DNA from: Chitinophaga pinensis
GTDB lineage: Bacteria > Bacteroidota > Bacteroidia > NS11-12g > UBA955
Direction: 5' to 3'
Length of the DNA stretch: 54,595 bases
Assembly (NCBI GenBank): GCA_945860565.1
Contig: CAMAQS010000006.1
Location: forward strand, 1 to 54,595
How positions within the stretch are numbered: the stretch's first letter is position 1; each line of letters begins with the position of its first letter. Of the stretch, positions 34,401 through 42,686 are shown piece by piece. Both the position numbers and the translations under genes were made by a program. Below the pieces are notes generated by a model, which searched no databases, was not told where the DNA came from, and was given only the letters and a program-made list of their open reading frames with translations.

Positions 34401-34433
34401 TGGCGTACGCCAAAAACGAATCATTTATATTTG
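34401..34433 (+). promoter_or_regulatory. Palindrome TGGCGTACGCCA and -7 box of the next gene
   Basis: A perfect 12-bp palindrome (34401-34412) follows the ykgJ stop codon directly. A TATATTTG -7 box (34426-34433) lies 12 bases before the ATG at 34446. The palindrome sits at the -33 position and could be an operator or a short terminator stem. Confidence 0.45.
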
Positions 34434-34445
34434 TAAAAATTGCAC

Positions 34446-35297
34446 ATGAAAATTATTTTTTGGACCTTATCGATTTTAGCTTTTGGTTTGCCTCGCATAG
34501 GCATGAGTCAACACACAGAAAAAGAATTAAAAAAACACGAAGAGGCGAAAATAAAATCCCTTAAAAGGAACAGAGCAATCGTCAGTTTGGATACCTTGTT
34601 CTATAAAGGGAACCCGATTTGTTTGTACAATGTGGAATCTACTTTTATGGGTACCGTGATGAAAGGCACGGTAAAAAACATGGATAGTACCGAAGCGATT
34701 TGGACTCGTTTTGTGTCCAATCAAGAAATGCCAAATGTGCGGAATTTGTCGTATTTCGAGTTCATTTTTGTGGGTTCAGGTAGAAAAGCGTATGTCCCAA
34801 ATACCTTAGGAGGTTCATTTGAAAAAACGATTGCAACAGAGGGGCTTTTTAAAGATGGGTTTTTGAATCCTGCTGGTGAAGAGAAACTGGTAGCACAAAA
34901 TCCACAGCCGACATTTGACGGCAGTACTGTGGTGGTAGTGCAAGGGAATGGACGCACGCAGGTAATTCAGCCGAATGTAGGTCAAAACAATTCACCGTTG
35001 GTGCAACGCAACCGTTTTGGAACGATTCAAATTTCTGGAAACTTGATTAATCAGGATTTTAAGCAAGTGGGTAATATAAATAAGCGCATAGAAGCAAAAG
35101 AAGGAACCATTTTTACGTATTACCAGGTAAGTCTTCCCAACGGGACGGACGTAGCAACGGCTATTGCTAGGGGAGCAACATCGCATGAATACACGGTTAC
35201 AACATTTAAAGACAACCGTACTTTCACGGTGAATTCATCCATTGGCAAAGACGAGTTTGATGTTGCGAAGTTTTTGATAGATAATGGGTATTTATAG
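34446..35297 (+). CDS. Secreted protein of unknown function
   Basis: 283 residues from the ATG at 34446. The signal peptide (MKIIFWTLSILAFGLPRIGMS) is followed by a charged Lys/Glu helix (about 22-45) and a mostly beta region with no motif I recognise. The segment about 150-190 is Gln/Asn/Val-rich with repeated VVVVQGNGRTQVIQPN-like runs. The C-terminus VNSSIGKDEFDVAKFLIDNG looks helical. No function is proposed. It lies between the rpsP operon and a repeat-rich intergenic stretch. Confidence 0.75.
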   Translation: MKIIFWTLSILAFGLPRIGMSQHTEKELKKHEEAKIKSLKRNRAIVSLDTLFYKGNPICLYNVESTFMGTVMKGTVKNMDSTEAIWTRFVSNQEMPNVRNLSYFEFIFVGSGRKAYVPNTLGGSFEKTIATEGLFKDGFLNPAGEEKLVAQNPQPTFDGSTVVVVQGNGRTQVIQPNVGQNNSPLVQRNRFGTIQISGNLINQDFKQVGNINKRIEAKEGTIFTYYQVSLPNGTDVATAIARGATSHEYTVTTFKDNRTFTVNSSIGKDEFDVAKFLIDNGYL

Positions 35298-35319
35298 GTT
35301 ATTGAATTACAATTTCATT

Positions 35320-35349
35320 CGTAGAGTCGCGATTAATCGCGTCCCTACG
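35320..35349. repeat. Palindromic repeat of the GTAGAG...CTCTAC type
   Basis: A 28-30 bp palindrome centred on GATTAATC (35331-35338), arms GTAGAGTCGC and GCGTCCCTAC; 12 of 14 arm positions pair. Very similar short palindromes are scattered in genomes of cyanobacteria and other phyla, as I recall. Only one copy is in this window. Confidence 0.75.
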
Positions 35350-35374
35350 AAATAAATTTTGCATAGACTGGCAA

Positions 35375-35460
35375 GACCTCCCCGTCAGCCGAGATAAATT
35401 TTTTTCAGTTTGAAGTATAATTTTACGGCTGACACCCCTCCGCGGGCAGAGGGGAGATTT
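35375..35460. repeat. Palindromic dispersed repeat, copy 3 (with compensatory stem change)
   Basis: Same architecture as copies 1 and 2. Left stem GTCAGCCG (35384-35391) and right stem CGGCTGAC (35426-35433) carry paired changes relative to GTCGGCCG/CGGCCGAC. The spacer is 32 bases after the ninth position. The second stem is CCCCTC/GAGGGG (35435-35440 and 35449-35454). Confidence 0.85.
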
Positions 35461-35508
35461 ATATTCTGGAAATATTTAAATTGGGGGTCAGGGATTGTGC
35501 AGAAGAAG

Positions 35509-35663
35509 CCGGGGCTTCGAGTGCCTCAGCCACCTGTAGTGTGCAGTGACCTTAAATGGTGCAGATAATTCAGAATTGTTCAATGGATAACCTCAAAGCA
35601 GGTCACTGCATTTCGACTCTCTTTGATTGCTCAATGACCGCGACGAAGGAGTCGAAGTGCCGG
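35509..35663. repeat. 155-bp nested inverted-repeat element
   Basis: Outer arms CCGGGGCTTCGAGT (35509-35522) and the complement-like GAGTCGAAGTGCCGG (35649-35663), about 11 of 14 matching. The inner arms are a perfect TGCAGTGACC (35542-35551) with GGTCACTGCA (35601-35610). A further TTCGACTC (35612-35619) pairs with GAGTCGAA (35649-35656). No open frame inside. The three elements together fill the 397-base gap 35298-35694, which has no gene. Confidence 0.7.
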
Positions 35664-35694
35664 TTTTATTTGCAGAAACTGCAAATAATTTTAA

Positions 35695-36231
35695 TTAAAA
35701 TGAGTTTTTCCACATCATGCTTTCTACGGGACGGTTGGGTTGGCCGCTGTATTTTGCATTCTTTTTGGCGTTGTAAGGCACCAAAATTTCGCCATCAACA
35801 GGGAAATAGATTAATTGTCCGATGGGCATGCCCGCATAAACGCGCACTGGCATTTTTACCGATATTTCCAAGGTCCAGTTTCCGCAAAATCCAACATCGC
35901 CTTTGCCTGCGGTGGCGTGAATGTCGATGCCAAGGCGCCCTGTGCTGCTTTTGCCCTCCAAAAATGGAACATGGGCATGCGTTTCTGTATATTCCAATGT
36001 AACGCCCAAATAAAGCATATCGGGCTGCAGAACAAATCCTTCCTCTCCTATTTCAAAATGCCGAATGGTATTGTGTTTTTTGGCATCCAACTCTTCGCTT
36101 TCGTATACGGCCAAATATTTACCCAAATGCACATCGTAACTGTTGCTGCCTAAATCGTGGCGGTTGTATGGCTCGATGATGATGCTGCCTTTTTCAATTT
36201 CCTCTAATATGCGCTTATCGGATAAAATCAT
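35695..36231 (-). CDS. dcd: dCTP deaminase
   Basis: 178 residues from the ATG at 36231 (MILSDKRILEEIEKGSI). An upstream open extension (5 codons) overlaps the -7 box. The trimeric dUTPase-fold enzyme deaminates dCTP to dUTP for dTMP synthesis. Seen: PYNRHDLGSNSYDVHLG, VPFLEGKSSTGRLGIDIHAT (phosphate and catalytic Glu region) and GFCGNWTLEI. The length is typical. It is monocistronic, facing the repeat-rich gap at its 3' end. Confidence 0.95.
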   Translation of the reverse strand: MILSDKRILEEIEKGSIIIEPYNRHDLGSNSYDVHLGKYLAVYESEELDAKKHNTIRHFEIGEEGFVLQPDMLYLGVTLEYTETHAHVPFLEGKSSTGRLGIDIHATAGKGDVGFCGNWTLEISVKMPVRVYAGMPIGQLIYFPVDGEILVPYNAKKNAKYSGQPNRPVESMMWKNSF

Positions 36232-36235
36232 GGCG

Positions 36236-36243
36236 CAAATATA
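36236..36243 (-). promoter_or_regulatory. -7 box TATATTTG for dcd
   Basis: Perfect TAnnTTTG match ending 4 bases before the ATG, implying a leaderless mRNA. Confidence 0.6.
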
Positions 36244-36258
36244 CACAGATATTGGATT

Positions 36259-37170
36259 TTATTTCCGCAGTGGGTTCTTCAATTTTGAAGGCCTAAAATC
36301 TCCAATTCGTTGAATAAAACTGATGCTGGGCAAGGGCAAATTGTACAAATTATTCACTTTTCGAACCTCTCCGTACGGACCATGTTCCAAATATTCACCT
36401 CCCCAATTCCCGAAATACATCAAGCCAAAAGACCAACTTTTATTGGAATTTTTAGTGCTGATTAAGCGAAATTGTACGTTTGCATAAATAGAATTTCTTG
36501 GCACCAAAATATCTTTGGGCTTCAATACAAATGGCGAGGTGAGCGGATTGCTTTCGTCTACCAACAGGCGTTGTCCCGCCGAGCCGTATACCCATTGATT
36601 TACCTGCGGCATGTTTTGCCTACCCGATGAGTACCACATTTCCCCTAACAGAAAAATGCGCTCGCTCAAGCGTTTGCATCCCCCAAACTGAAAAACCAAA
36701 GACCCTTCCGGCAAGCGATTTGTTGACAAATACCCCATGGCTAAAGTTGCGTGATTGTCTATGTTTCCAATGGTATATCCTCCGTAAATTAAATTGGCTC
36801 TTATAAAAACGTCGTTCTCAGAAATCAAACTAGATGTCAATACATCTCCCACAATCATGCGTTGATTTTTTGCTACTTCCACTGAATATTGCGGGGCGAT
36901 ATATGCGTAAAATGGCAGAACTAATCCACCCGCAAGAGTAATTTCGTCGGTTATTCCATACTGAATATCGTTTACCAATCCATTTAAATTTTGGTATTGT
37001 AGGGTGCGTTTTTCAACCGGAAAACCCGACTGCATAAACACATACCTTCCTCCAATTAGCACAATTTCAGTAGAATCGGGTGCAGTAGTATCGGGCACAA
37101 TATTTCTTTCGGCCCAACCATTCAAGGCTAGGCTAAAAAATAGAACCATTAATACTACCCTATAAAACAC
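36259..37170 (-). CDS. Secreted outer-membrane barrel-like protein of unknown function
   Basis: 303 residues. The signal peptide is MFYRVVLMVLFFSLALNGWA. The rest has many short amphipathic strands with aromatic residues (QYGITDEITLAGGLVLPFYA, FIRANLIYGGYTIGN, LVFQFGGCKRLSERIFLLG, WSFGLMYFGNWGGEY), consistent with an outer-membrane barrel. I recognise no family. It follows the WD40 gene on the same strand with a 14-base gap, so they may be cotranscribed. Confidence 0.75.
   Translation of the reverse strand: MFYRVVLMVLFFSLALNGWAERNIVPDTTAPDSTEIVLIGGRYVFMQSGFPVEKRTLQYQNLNGLVNDIQYGITDEITLAGGLVLPFYAYIAPQYSVEVAKNQRMIVGDVLTSSLISENDVFIRANLIYGGYTIGNIDNHATLAMGYLSTNRLPEGSLVFQFGGCKRLSERIFLLGEMWYSSGRQNMPQVNQWVYGSAGQRLLVDESNPLTSPFVLKPKDILVPRNSIYANVQFRLISTKNSNKSWSFGLMYFGNWGGEYLEHGPYGEVRKVNNLYNLPLPSISFIQRIGDFRPSKLKNPLRK
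36677..36688 (+). repeat. 12-mer motif variant CATCCCCCAAAC
   Basis: One-mismatch copy inside the barrel-like gene on the opposite strand (Gln-Phe-Gly-Gly-Cys). Confidence 0.55.
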
Positions 37171-37184
37171 GATACAAAAATATT

Positions 37185-38081
37185 TTAATTCTGTGGCTCT
37201 TGTACTTCAACTTTCCAACACTTAATGTGTGCATCGTCGCTGCAAGACACAAATTCGGTATCCGAGAGCCACAAAATTTCATTCACAGAGCTTTTATGCC
37301 CTTGTATCTTTGCTAGGTCTATCACTTTCAACAAGTTGAATTGCTCGTCCCACAACCTAATGCTTTTGTCCATGCTGCCACTTCCAAGCCATTTCCCGTT
37401 AGGACTAACACTCAAGGCATGAATGGTAAACCAATGGGCATCCACCACTTTTTTGACTTCATTTTCGGAATTCCATTGCCCAATTTTTGCGGAACGTCCG
37501 GCATAAATACACTGTTTGTTCCATTCCAACACACGAAATATGCTAGAATCATCGATTTTTTGTTTTTGGAGGATGTTTAATGCGGTGTCCATTTCCCAAA
37601 CTACTCCTTCACTGCCGCAAATCAACACATTGCCCTTCTCCGTTAACGCAGCGTAACGCAAGGATTTGATTGAAAGTTGCACCATTTTCCGAATTTCTCC
37701 GGCATGAGACATGACACACAATTGCCCATCCCCCAAAAGAACAAACAGATTGCCACCGGGAACCGTTAAAATCCAAAATATGCCATGAGTTGCAATTTTT
37801 ACCATTTTGGGGGATGTTTTTTTTTGCAAAAAATACAACTGACCAAATTGTGTTCCTGCTAAAATGGTATTTGAATGGGGCAAGTAAGAAACGGAATAAA
37901 CAGCTTCTGGTATTTGAGCAAACAGCACACCGGTGGTGGATTCTGATGATTCCCAATGTACAATATAACCATCAGAACCGGCGGAGAAAAAACCACCTTT
38001 GCCATCCAAACACATGCAATAAACCGACTGTTTATGTCCGGTAAAGGTGTTCTTCAGTAAAACCGTTATTTTTGCGCTCAT
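37185..38081 (-). CDS. WD40-repeat protein (cytosolic beta-propeller)
   Basis: 298 residues from the ATG at 38081; a GTG 60 bases upstream is in frame but would extend into the divergent gene. There is no signal peptide. Typical blades: FTGHKQSVYCMCLDGKGGFFSAGSDG at the start, and near the end WFTIHALSVSPNGKWLGSGSMDKSIRLWD and KSSVNEILWLSDTEFVSCSDDAHIKCW; the middle blades are degenerate. It probably acts as a protein-interaction platform; partners unknown. Its start codon overlaps that of the divergent phosphopantetheinyl transferase by 2 bases. Two exact copies of the 12-mer motif lie inside it. Confidence 0.87.
   Translation of the reverse strand: MSAKITVLLKNTFTGHKQSVYCMCLDGKGGFFSAGSDGYIVHWESSESTTGVLFAQIPEAVYSVSYLPHSNTILAGTQFGQLYFLQKKTSPKMVKIATHGIFWILTVPGGNLFVLLGDGQLCVMSHAGEIRKMVQLSIKSLRYAALTEKGNVLICGSEGVVWEMDTALNILQKQKIDDSSIFRVLEWNKQCIYAGRSAKIGQWNSENEVKKVVDAHWFTIHALSVSPNGKWLGSGSMDKSIRLWDEQFNLLKVIDLAKIQGHKSSVNEILWLSDTEFVSCSDDAHIKCWKVEVQEPQN
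37737..37748 (+). repeat. 12-mer motif CATCCCCCAAAA (exact, plus strand)
   Basis: Inside the WD40 gene (minus strand, Leu-Leu-Gly-Asp-Gly). Confidence 0.8.
37805..37816 (-). repeat. 12-mer motif CATCCCCCAAAA (exact, minus strand)
   Basis: Inside the WD40 gene 56 bases from the previous copy and inverted to it; here it reads Thr-Ser-Pro-Lys-Met on the gene's strand, a different frame. Confidence 0.8.
38067..38074 (+). promoter_or_regulatory. -7 box TATTTTTG for the phosphopantetheinyl transferase
   Basis: Perfect TAnnTTTG match ending 5 bases before the ATG at 38080 and lying inside the first codons of the divergent WD40 gene. Confidence 0.55.
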
Positions 38082-38676
38082 GGGTGTGGTAAAATCGTGG
38101 ACTTCAGATTCGGGAGCCTCTTTGTGGCTGTGGAAATCCACTCCGTTGTCCGTCCAAAATTACGACATTTTCAGCACCCACAAAAAAGGCCGTGAAAAAG
38201 AACGTGAGTTAATATCGGGTTTCAACACCTACCTACATCCCTCAAAAACTATCGTAAAAGATGAATTCGGCAAGCCTTTTTTGGAGCCAACCGACATACA
38301 TATAAACTACAGTCATGCCGGTGATTATTTGCTGTGGGGCGAGCACGAGCAATTTTCCATTGGAGTAGATTTGGAATCCAAACGACCTCAGCTAGAAAGA
38401 ATAGCCACTAAATTTTGCTCGGAGCGCGAGCTCGATGAACTTTCAGGAGACCGATTGGAAGGTTTACTTGCCATTTGGACCTGCAAGGAAGCCATGTACA
38501 AGGCCTATGGAAAAAAGGAAGTAGATTATAGAGATCGATTTTACGTTTTGCCTTTTGAATTGAGAGAACAAGGCTGCATTCGTGCGCAATTTTTGTTGGA
38601 AACTGTCATAGATTTTGACATTGAATACCGCTGGGAAGAAGGCTATTTGGCCAGTTGGACTATTTTTAAACTATAA
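38080..38676 (+). CDS. 4'-phosphopantetheinyl transferase, Sfp-like
   Basis: 198 residues from the ATG at 38080; an upstream extension contains the -7 box. The enzyme moves phosphopantetheine from CoA onto carrier proteins. Motifs: INYSHAGDYLLWG, FSIGVDLESKRPQLERI (metal-binding Asp and Glu) and LLAIWTCKEAMYKAYGK (WxxKEAxxK). The length fits the compact Bacteroidota form of the Sfp/AcpT superfamily. No carrier-protein or NRPS gene is nearby, so it probably serves acyl carrier protein or a distant cluster. Confidence 0.9.
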   Translation: MGVVKSWTSDSGASLWLWKSTPLSVQNYDIFSTHKKGREKERELISGFNTYLHPSKTIVKDEFGKPFLEPTDIHINYSHAGDYLLWGEHEQFSIGVDLESKRPQLERIATKFCSERELDELSGDRLEGLLAIWTCKEAMYKAYGKKEVDYRDRFYVLPFELREQGCIRAQFLLETVIDFDIEYRWEEGYLASWTIFKL

Positions 38677-38707
38677 AGGCTTCATATAGATTTTGCGATT
38701 TTACCGT

Positions 38708-38715
38708 TAAATTTG
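38708..38715 (+). promoter_or_regulatory. -7 box TAAATTTG for the LysM/TonB-C gene
   Basis: Perfect TAnnTTTG match ending 4 bases before the ATG at 38720. Confidence 0.6.
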
Positions 38716-38719
38716 TTGT

Positions 38720-39577
38720 ATGAGAATTCTTTTAATTGCTTTGTTTTTGGTTTTTGGCCAGCCGGTATTTGCACAATCCGGCGATGACACTTCAATTGAC
38801 ATCAGTAAAATTCCAACTAAAAGACACGGTGTAAAAAAGGGAGAAAGTTTTGTGAGTATCGCAAAAAATTATGGCATGAATGTCTCGATGTTGCGAAAAT
38901 TGAATCCTGGTGTGAAGGTCTTAAAACCCGGAATGGGATTGATGGTCATTCCAAGAGGGACGGTCATAAAGGGAGTAAATGGCAACGGAGACACCAGCTT
39001 AATTGGTGGAATTGAAAGGTATCATAAAGTTGAATCGGGAGAAAGTTTTTTAAGTATTGCCAATAAATACAACATTACGGTATCGGTATTGCGCAAATTG
39101 AATCCTCGGGTTAAAACACTGAAATCAGGGATAAATTTAAAGGTTATTGACCGAAGAGTAGTGGAAGGTGACAAAGAAGAAGGAATAAATGAACTGCCCA
39201 TTTTAGAAGATGAAATGTCTGGTGACGAACAACCCATGGTAGAAAATGTTACTCCATTAGATCCGTTTGAAAATCCTCCCGTTACGCCACAATTTCAAGG
39301 TGGACTAGTGGCTTGGCATCAATTTTTACAAAAGAATTTTGTAGAGCCACAACGCTGTAAAATTGCGAAAATTAAGGGGAAATCCATCATAAAGTTCACT
39401 GTAAAAACAGACGGAACCGCGAGTGGTTTTGTGGTTTTAGATGAGAACAAAAAATGCCCAGAATACACATACGAAGCCATCCGCATAATTAAAACTGCAC
39501 CAAAATGGATACCCGGTAAAAATGAAGCTGGAGAATCCATTGATTCAAGGCACACGGTGTATTTTCCAAAACAGTGA
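38720..39577 (+). CDS. Secreted protein with two LysM domains fused to a TonB-C-like domain
   Basis: 285 residues. The signal peptide (MRILLIALFLVFGQPVFAQS) is followed by LysM 1 (about 35-78, KRHGVKKGESFVSIAKNYGM) and LysM 2 (about 100-143, RYHKVESGESFLSIANKYNI); both share SxLRKLNPxVKxLKxG. After an acidic linker comes a TonB C-terminal-like domain (about 195-285): IKGKSIIKFTVKTDGTASGF, CPEYTYEAIRII and KWIPGKNEAGESID. LysM binds peptidoglycan and TonB-C domains contact outer-membrane receptors, so the protein may link wall and outer membrane. There is no inner-membrane TonB anchor or Pro-rich spacer, so this is not TonB itself. Confidence 0.88.
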   Translation: MRILLIALFLVFGQPVFAQSGDDTSIDISKIPTKRHGVKKGESFVSIAKNYGMNVSMLRKLNPGVKVLKPGMGLMVIPRGTVIKGVNGNGDTSLIGGIERYHKVESGESFLSIANKYNITVSVLRKLNPRVKTLKSGINLKVIDRRVVEGDKEEGINELPILEDEMSGDEQPMVENVTPLDPFENPPVTPQFQGGLVAWHQFLQKNFVEPQRCKIAKIKGKSIIKFTVKTDGTASGFVVLDENKKCPEYTYEAIRIIKTAPKWIPGKNEAGESIDSRHTVYFPKQ

Positions 39578-39674
39578 AATGAATTTAGTTCTTGAGGCAA
39601 AATAAATCAGAACTCTATTTCTGCTAGTTTGAAATGGCTTGAGTGTTGAAAAAGTTTTTATGACCACTTCAAAA

Positions 39675-39686
39675 CATCCCCCAAAA
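39675..39686 (+). repeat. 12-mer motif CATCCCCCAAAA (exact, plus strand)
   Basis: Intergenic, 62 bases upstream of the lepA -7 box. Confidence 0.8.
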
Positions 39687-39747
39687 CAAAGAGAGAAAAT
39701 AGGCTGAATCTCTCAACAGGAACCTAAAAATAGCCTTTAAAATTGCG

Positions 39748-39755
39748 TATATTTG
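39748..39755 (+). promoter_or_regulatory. -7 box TATATTTG for lepA
   Basis: Perfect TAnnTTTG match ending 9 bases before the ATG at 39765; an in-frame TTG overlaps the box and is excluded as a start. Confidence 0.6.
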
Positions 39756-39764
39756 CATGTTATT

Positions 39765-41555
39765 ATGGAATTCATCCGCAACTTTTGCATCATTGCACAC
39801 ATCGATCACGGGAAAAGCACATTGGCCGATCGTCTTTTGGAATACACCAAAACCATTGATAAACGGCACATGCAAGCGCAGTTATTGGACGATATGGATT
39901 TGGAGCGCGAGCGTGGAATTACCATTAAAAGCCATGCCATTCAGATGGATTATGAGCTAAACAACCAAAAATACATATTAAACCTGATTGATACTCCTGG
40001 TCACGTAGATTTTAGCTACGAGGTGAGTCGTTCTATTGCAGCATGTGAAGGTGCTCTTTTGATTGTAGATGCTGCTCAAGGTATTGAAGCTCAAACCATT
40101 TCAAATCTATTTATGGCATTGGAACATGGGTTAACCATTATTCCTGTTCTCAATAAAATAGATTTACCCGGAGCCATGCCCGAGGAAGTAAAAGACGAAA
40201 TTGTGGAATTGTTGGGTTGTGAACGTGAAGAAATCATCCATGCCAGTGGAAAAACTGGAGTTGGGGTTTTTGATATTTTAGCAGCCATTATAGATCGTAT
40301 TCCAGCGCCAAAAGGCGATCCAAATGCACCTACAAAAGCATTGATTTTTGATTCTGTATTCAATCCTTTCCGCGGAATTATTGCCTATTACCGTGTGATG
40401 GATGGCTCTATTAGTAAAGGACAGCATGTTAAGTTCATGAACACTGGCATGGATTATATTGCCGATGAAACAGGTGTTCTAAAATTAAATTTACTGCCCC
40501 GTGATTACGTTGGAGCAGGAAACGTAGGATATATCATTTCAGGCATTAAAGATGCCAAAGAAGTGAAAGTTGGTGATACCATTACCGACTTTAAAAATGC
40601 AGCGACCGTTGCTATTAACGGATTTGAAGACGTAAAACCGATGGTATTTGCAGGGATTTACCCAGTAGACACCGAAGATTTTGAAGAATTGCGGGAAGCC
40701 ATGGGCAAACTACAACTCAACGATGCCAGCATTGTTTTTGAACCTGAAAGTTCTGCTGCATTGGGCTTTGGTTTCCGTTGTGGTTTCTTGGGGATGTTAC
40801 ACTTAGAAATCATTCAAGAACGTTTGGAAAGAGAGTTTGGTATGACGGTTATTACTACTGTACCGAACGTGAGTTATATTTGTTATACCACCAAAGGGGA
40901 AACATTGCCTGTTAACAATCCGAGCGATTTGCCTTCTCCAGACAAAATAGACTACGTAGAAGAACCTTATATCAGTGCCACCATCATCACCAAGTCAGAT
41001 TGGGTTGGTCCTGTAATGAGTTTGTGTTTAGATAAACGTGGAATTCTAAAAAACCAAGTTTACCTGACCTCTGATCGTGTTGAGTTGTCGTTTGATATGC
41101 CTTTGGCTGAAATTGTATTTGACTTTTATGATCGTTTGAAGACCATTTCAAAAGGGTATGCGAGTTTTGATTACCACCCTATTGGATACAAAGAAAGCAA
41201 GTTGGTAAAAATGGATATTTTGTTGAATGCAAAACAAGTGGATGCCTTGAGTGCCATCATTCATAAGGACAATGCGTTCGATTTAGGGAAAAAGATTTGC
41301 AAAAAACTCAAAGATTTGATTCCAAAACAACAGTTCGAAATTGCAATTCAAGCAGCAATTGGAGCAAAAGTCATTGCCCGTGAAACCATCTCTGCCCTTC
41401 GTAAAGACGTGACTGCCAAATGTTATGGTGGTGACATTAGTCGTAAACGCAAATTATTAGAAAAGCAAAAAGAAGGTAAAAAGAAGATGCGTTCTGTTGG
41501 TAATGTGGACATTCCCCAAAGCGCCTTCATGGCTGTGTTAAAACTAAACGATTAA
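39765..41555 (+). CDS. lepA: Elongation factor 4 (LepA), back-translocase GTPase
   Basis: 596 residues from the ATG at 39765. GTPase motifs are [37 protein letters not shown] and [10 protein letters not shown]. Domains II-IV follow with the LepA segments [14 protein letters not shown] and [11 protein letters not shown], and the LepA-specific C-terminal domain [20 protein letters not shown] with the end [19 protein letters not shown]. It binds stalled ribosomes and aids translation under ion stress. It is followed after 15 bases by dprA, which has its own -7 box. Confidence 0.98.
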   Translation: MEFIRNFCIIAHIDHGKSTLADRLLEYTKTIDKRHMQAQLLDDMDLERERGITIKSHAIQMDYELNNQKYILNLIDTPGHVDFSYEVSRSIAACEGALLIVDAAQGIEAQTISNLFMALEHGLTIIPVLNKIDLPGAMPEEVKDEIVELLGCEREEIIHASGKTGVGVFDILAAIIDRIPAPKGDPNAPTKALIFDSVFNPFRGIIAYYRVMDGSISKGQHVKFMNTGMDYIADETGVLKLNLLPRDYVGAGNVGYIISGIKDAKEVKVGDTITDFKNAATVAINGFEDVKPMVFAGIYPVDTEDFEELREAMGKLQLNDASIVFEPESSAALGFGFRCGFLGMLHLEIIQERLEREFGMTVITTVPNVSYICYTTKGETLPVNNPSDLPSPDKIDYVEEPYISATIITKSDWVGPVMSLCLDKRGILKNQVYLTSDRVELSFDMPLAEIVFDFYDRLKTISKGYASFDYHPIGYKESKLVKMDILLNAKQVDALSAIIHKDNAFDLGKKICKKLKDLIPKQQFEIAIQAAIGAKVIARETISALRKDVTAKCYGGDISRKRKLLEKQKEGKKKMRSVGNVDIPQSAFMAVLKLND

Positions 41556-41556
41556 G

Positions 41557-41564
41557 TATCTTTG
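41557..41564 (+). promoter_or_regulatory. -7 box TATCTTTG for dprA
   Basis: Perfect TAnnTTTG match starting one base after the lepA stop and ending 6 bases before the dprA ATG at 41571. Confidence 0.55.
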
Positions 41565-41570
41565 GAAGTA

Positions 41571-42686
41571 ATGACTTCCAATCTTGAACTTAATAGACTT
41601 ATATCACTTACATTTTTAAAGGGCATTGGTCCCATTTTAGCGAAATCGATGATACATCGGTTTGGCTCTGCCGAAGCTGTATTTCAAGCCAAAGAGCATG
41701 AACTTTTGAATATAGATGGACTTGGTCCAACGCATATATCTTTGATTAAACAGGTTTCGGAATCATTGTTTTTGCGCGCAGAAACAGAAATAGAATATTG
41801 CGAAAAACACAATATCAATATTATTCCATTTAGCAGTGCAGACTACCCCATTCGTTTAAAACAACTCATTGATAGTCCGGTATTGATTTATGTAAAAGGC
41901 AATGCCCAGTTGAATCATCCACGGACAGTATCTATTGTGGGAACGCGGAAGCCATCGGTACAGAGTTTACAAATGGTGCAACAAATAGTGGAACAATTGC
42001 AAACCTGTGGAATTCAGATTATCAGTGGCATGGCTTATGGTATAGATATTCAAGCACATAAATCCGCTCTTCAAAACGGATTGGAAACCATTGGCGTTAT
42101 GGCCCACGGCTTGGACCAAATTTACCCGAGCAATCATCGGCAAACAGTAGAAGAAATGTTGCATAAAAATGGAAGCATCATCAGCGAAATGCCCATTAAA
42201 ACTGCGTTGCACCCTGATTTGTTTCCCCGCAGAAATCGAATTGTGGCAGGAATGAGTGATGCTTTGATTGTGGTTGAAAGTAAATTAACTGGTGGAAGTA
42301 TGGCCACGGCGCACATTGCACACAGTTACGACCGAGAGGTATTTGCCATCCCCTCACATCCCTACAAAAGCCCAGAAAATGGATGCAATGCGCTGATTAA
42401 ACGAAACATTGCTCATTTAATTGAAGACGGAATGGACCTCATTCGCTGTATGAAATGGAGTCATGCTTTAAAAGAAGTTCCTACAAAACAAATTGAATTG
42501 TTCCCCAATCTAAATGAAGATGAAAAAAACCTATTGCACATCTTAACGGGCAAAAAACTGCACATCGACGAACTGCTAAATTACAGTGATATGCCATTGC
42601 ATAGGCTAACACTCGGGCTATTGGAATTGGAATTAAAAGGAATATTGCAGGTATTACCGGGAAAGTATTACCAACGTATTTCTTAG
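41571..42686 (+). CDS. dprA: DNA-processing protein DprA (Smf)
   Basis: 371 residues from the ATG at 41571. An N-terminal helix-hairpin-helix/SAM-like part (TFLKGIGPILAKSMIHRFG, LNIDGLGPTHISLIKQ) precedes the Rossmann-like fold with SIVGTRKPSVQSLQMV, SGMAYGIDIQAHKSAL, VMAHGLDQIYPSNH, LFPRRNRIVAGMSDALIVVE and FAIPSHPYKSPENG. The C-terminus is a small winged-helix (DprA DML1-like). It loads RecA onto incoming single-stranded DNA in natural transformation. Its stop overlaps that of the convergent yidC by 4 bases. Confidence 0.95.
   Translation: MTSNLELNRLISLTFLKGIGPILAKSMIHRFGSAEAVFQAKEHELLNIDGLGPTHISLIKQVSESLFLRAETEIEYCEKHNINIIPFSSADYPIRLKQLIDSPVLIYVKGNAQLNHPRTVSIVGTRKPSVQSLQMVQQIVEQLQTCGIQIISGMAYGIDIQAHKSALQNGLETIGVMAHGLDQIYPSNHRQTVEEMLHKNGSIISEMPIKTALHPDLFPRRNRIVAGMSDALIVVESKLTGGSMATAHIAHSYDREVFAIPSHPYKSPENGCNALIKRNIAHLIEDGMDLIRCMKWSHALKEVPTKQIELFPNLNEDEKNLLHILTGKKLHIDELLNYSDMPLHRLTLGLLELELKGILQVLPGKYYQRIS

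Noticed and set aside
37737..37816. The two nearby 12-mers in the WD40 gene as inverted repeats of an insertion element
   Set aside because: They lie within uninterrupted coding sequence with no duplication, and the same 12-mer occurs singly elsewhere.
38720..39577. The LysM protein as TonB itself
   Set aside because: It has a cleavable-type signal peptide and LysM domains, and lacks the N-terminal anchor and Pro-rich spacer.
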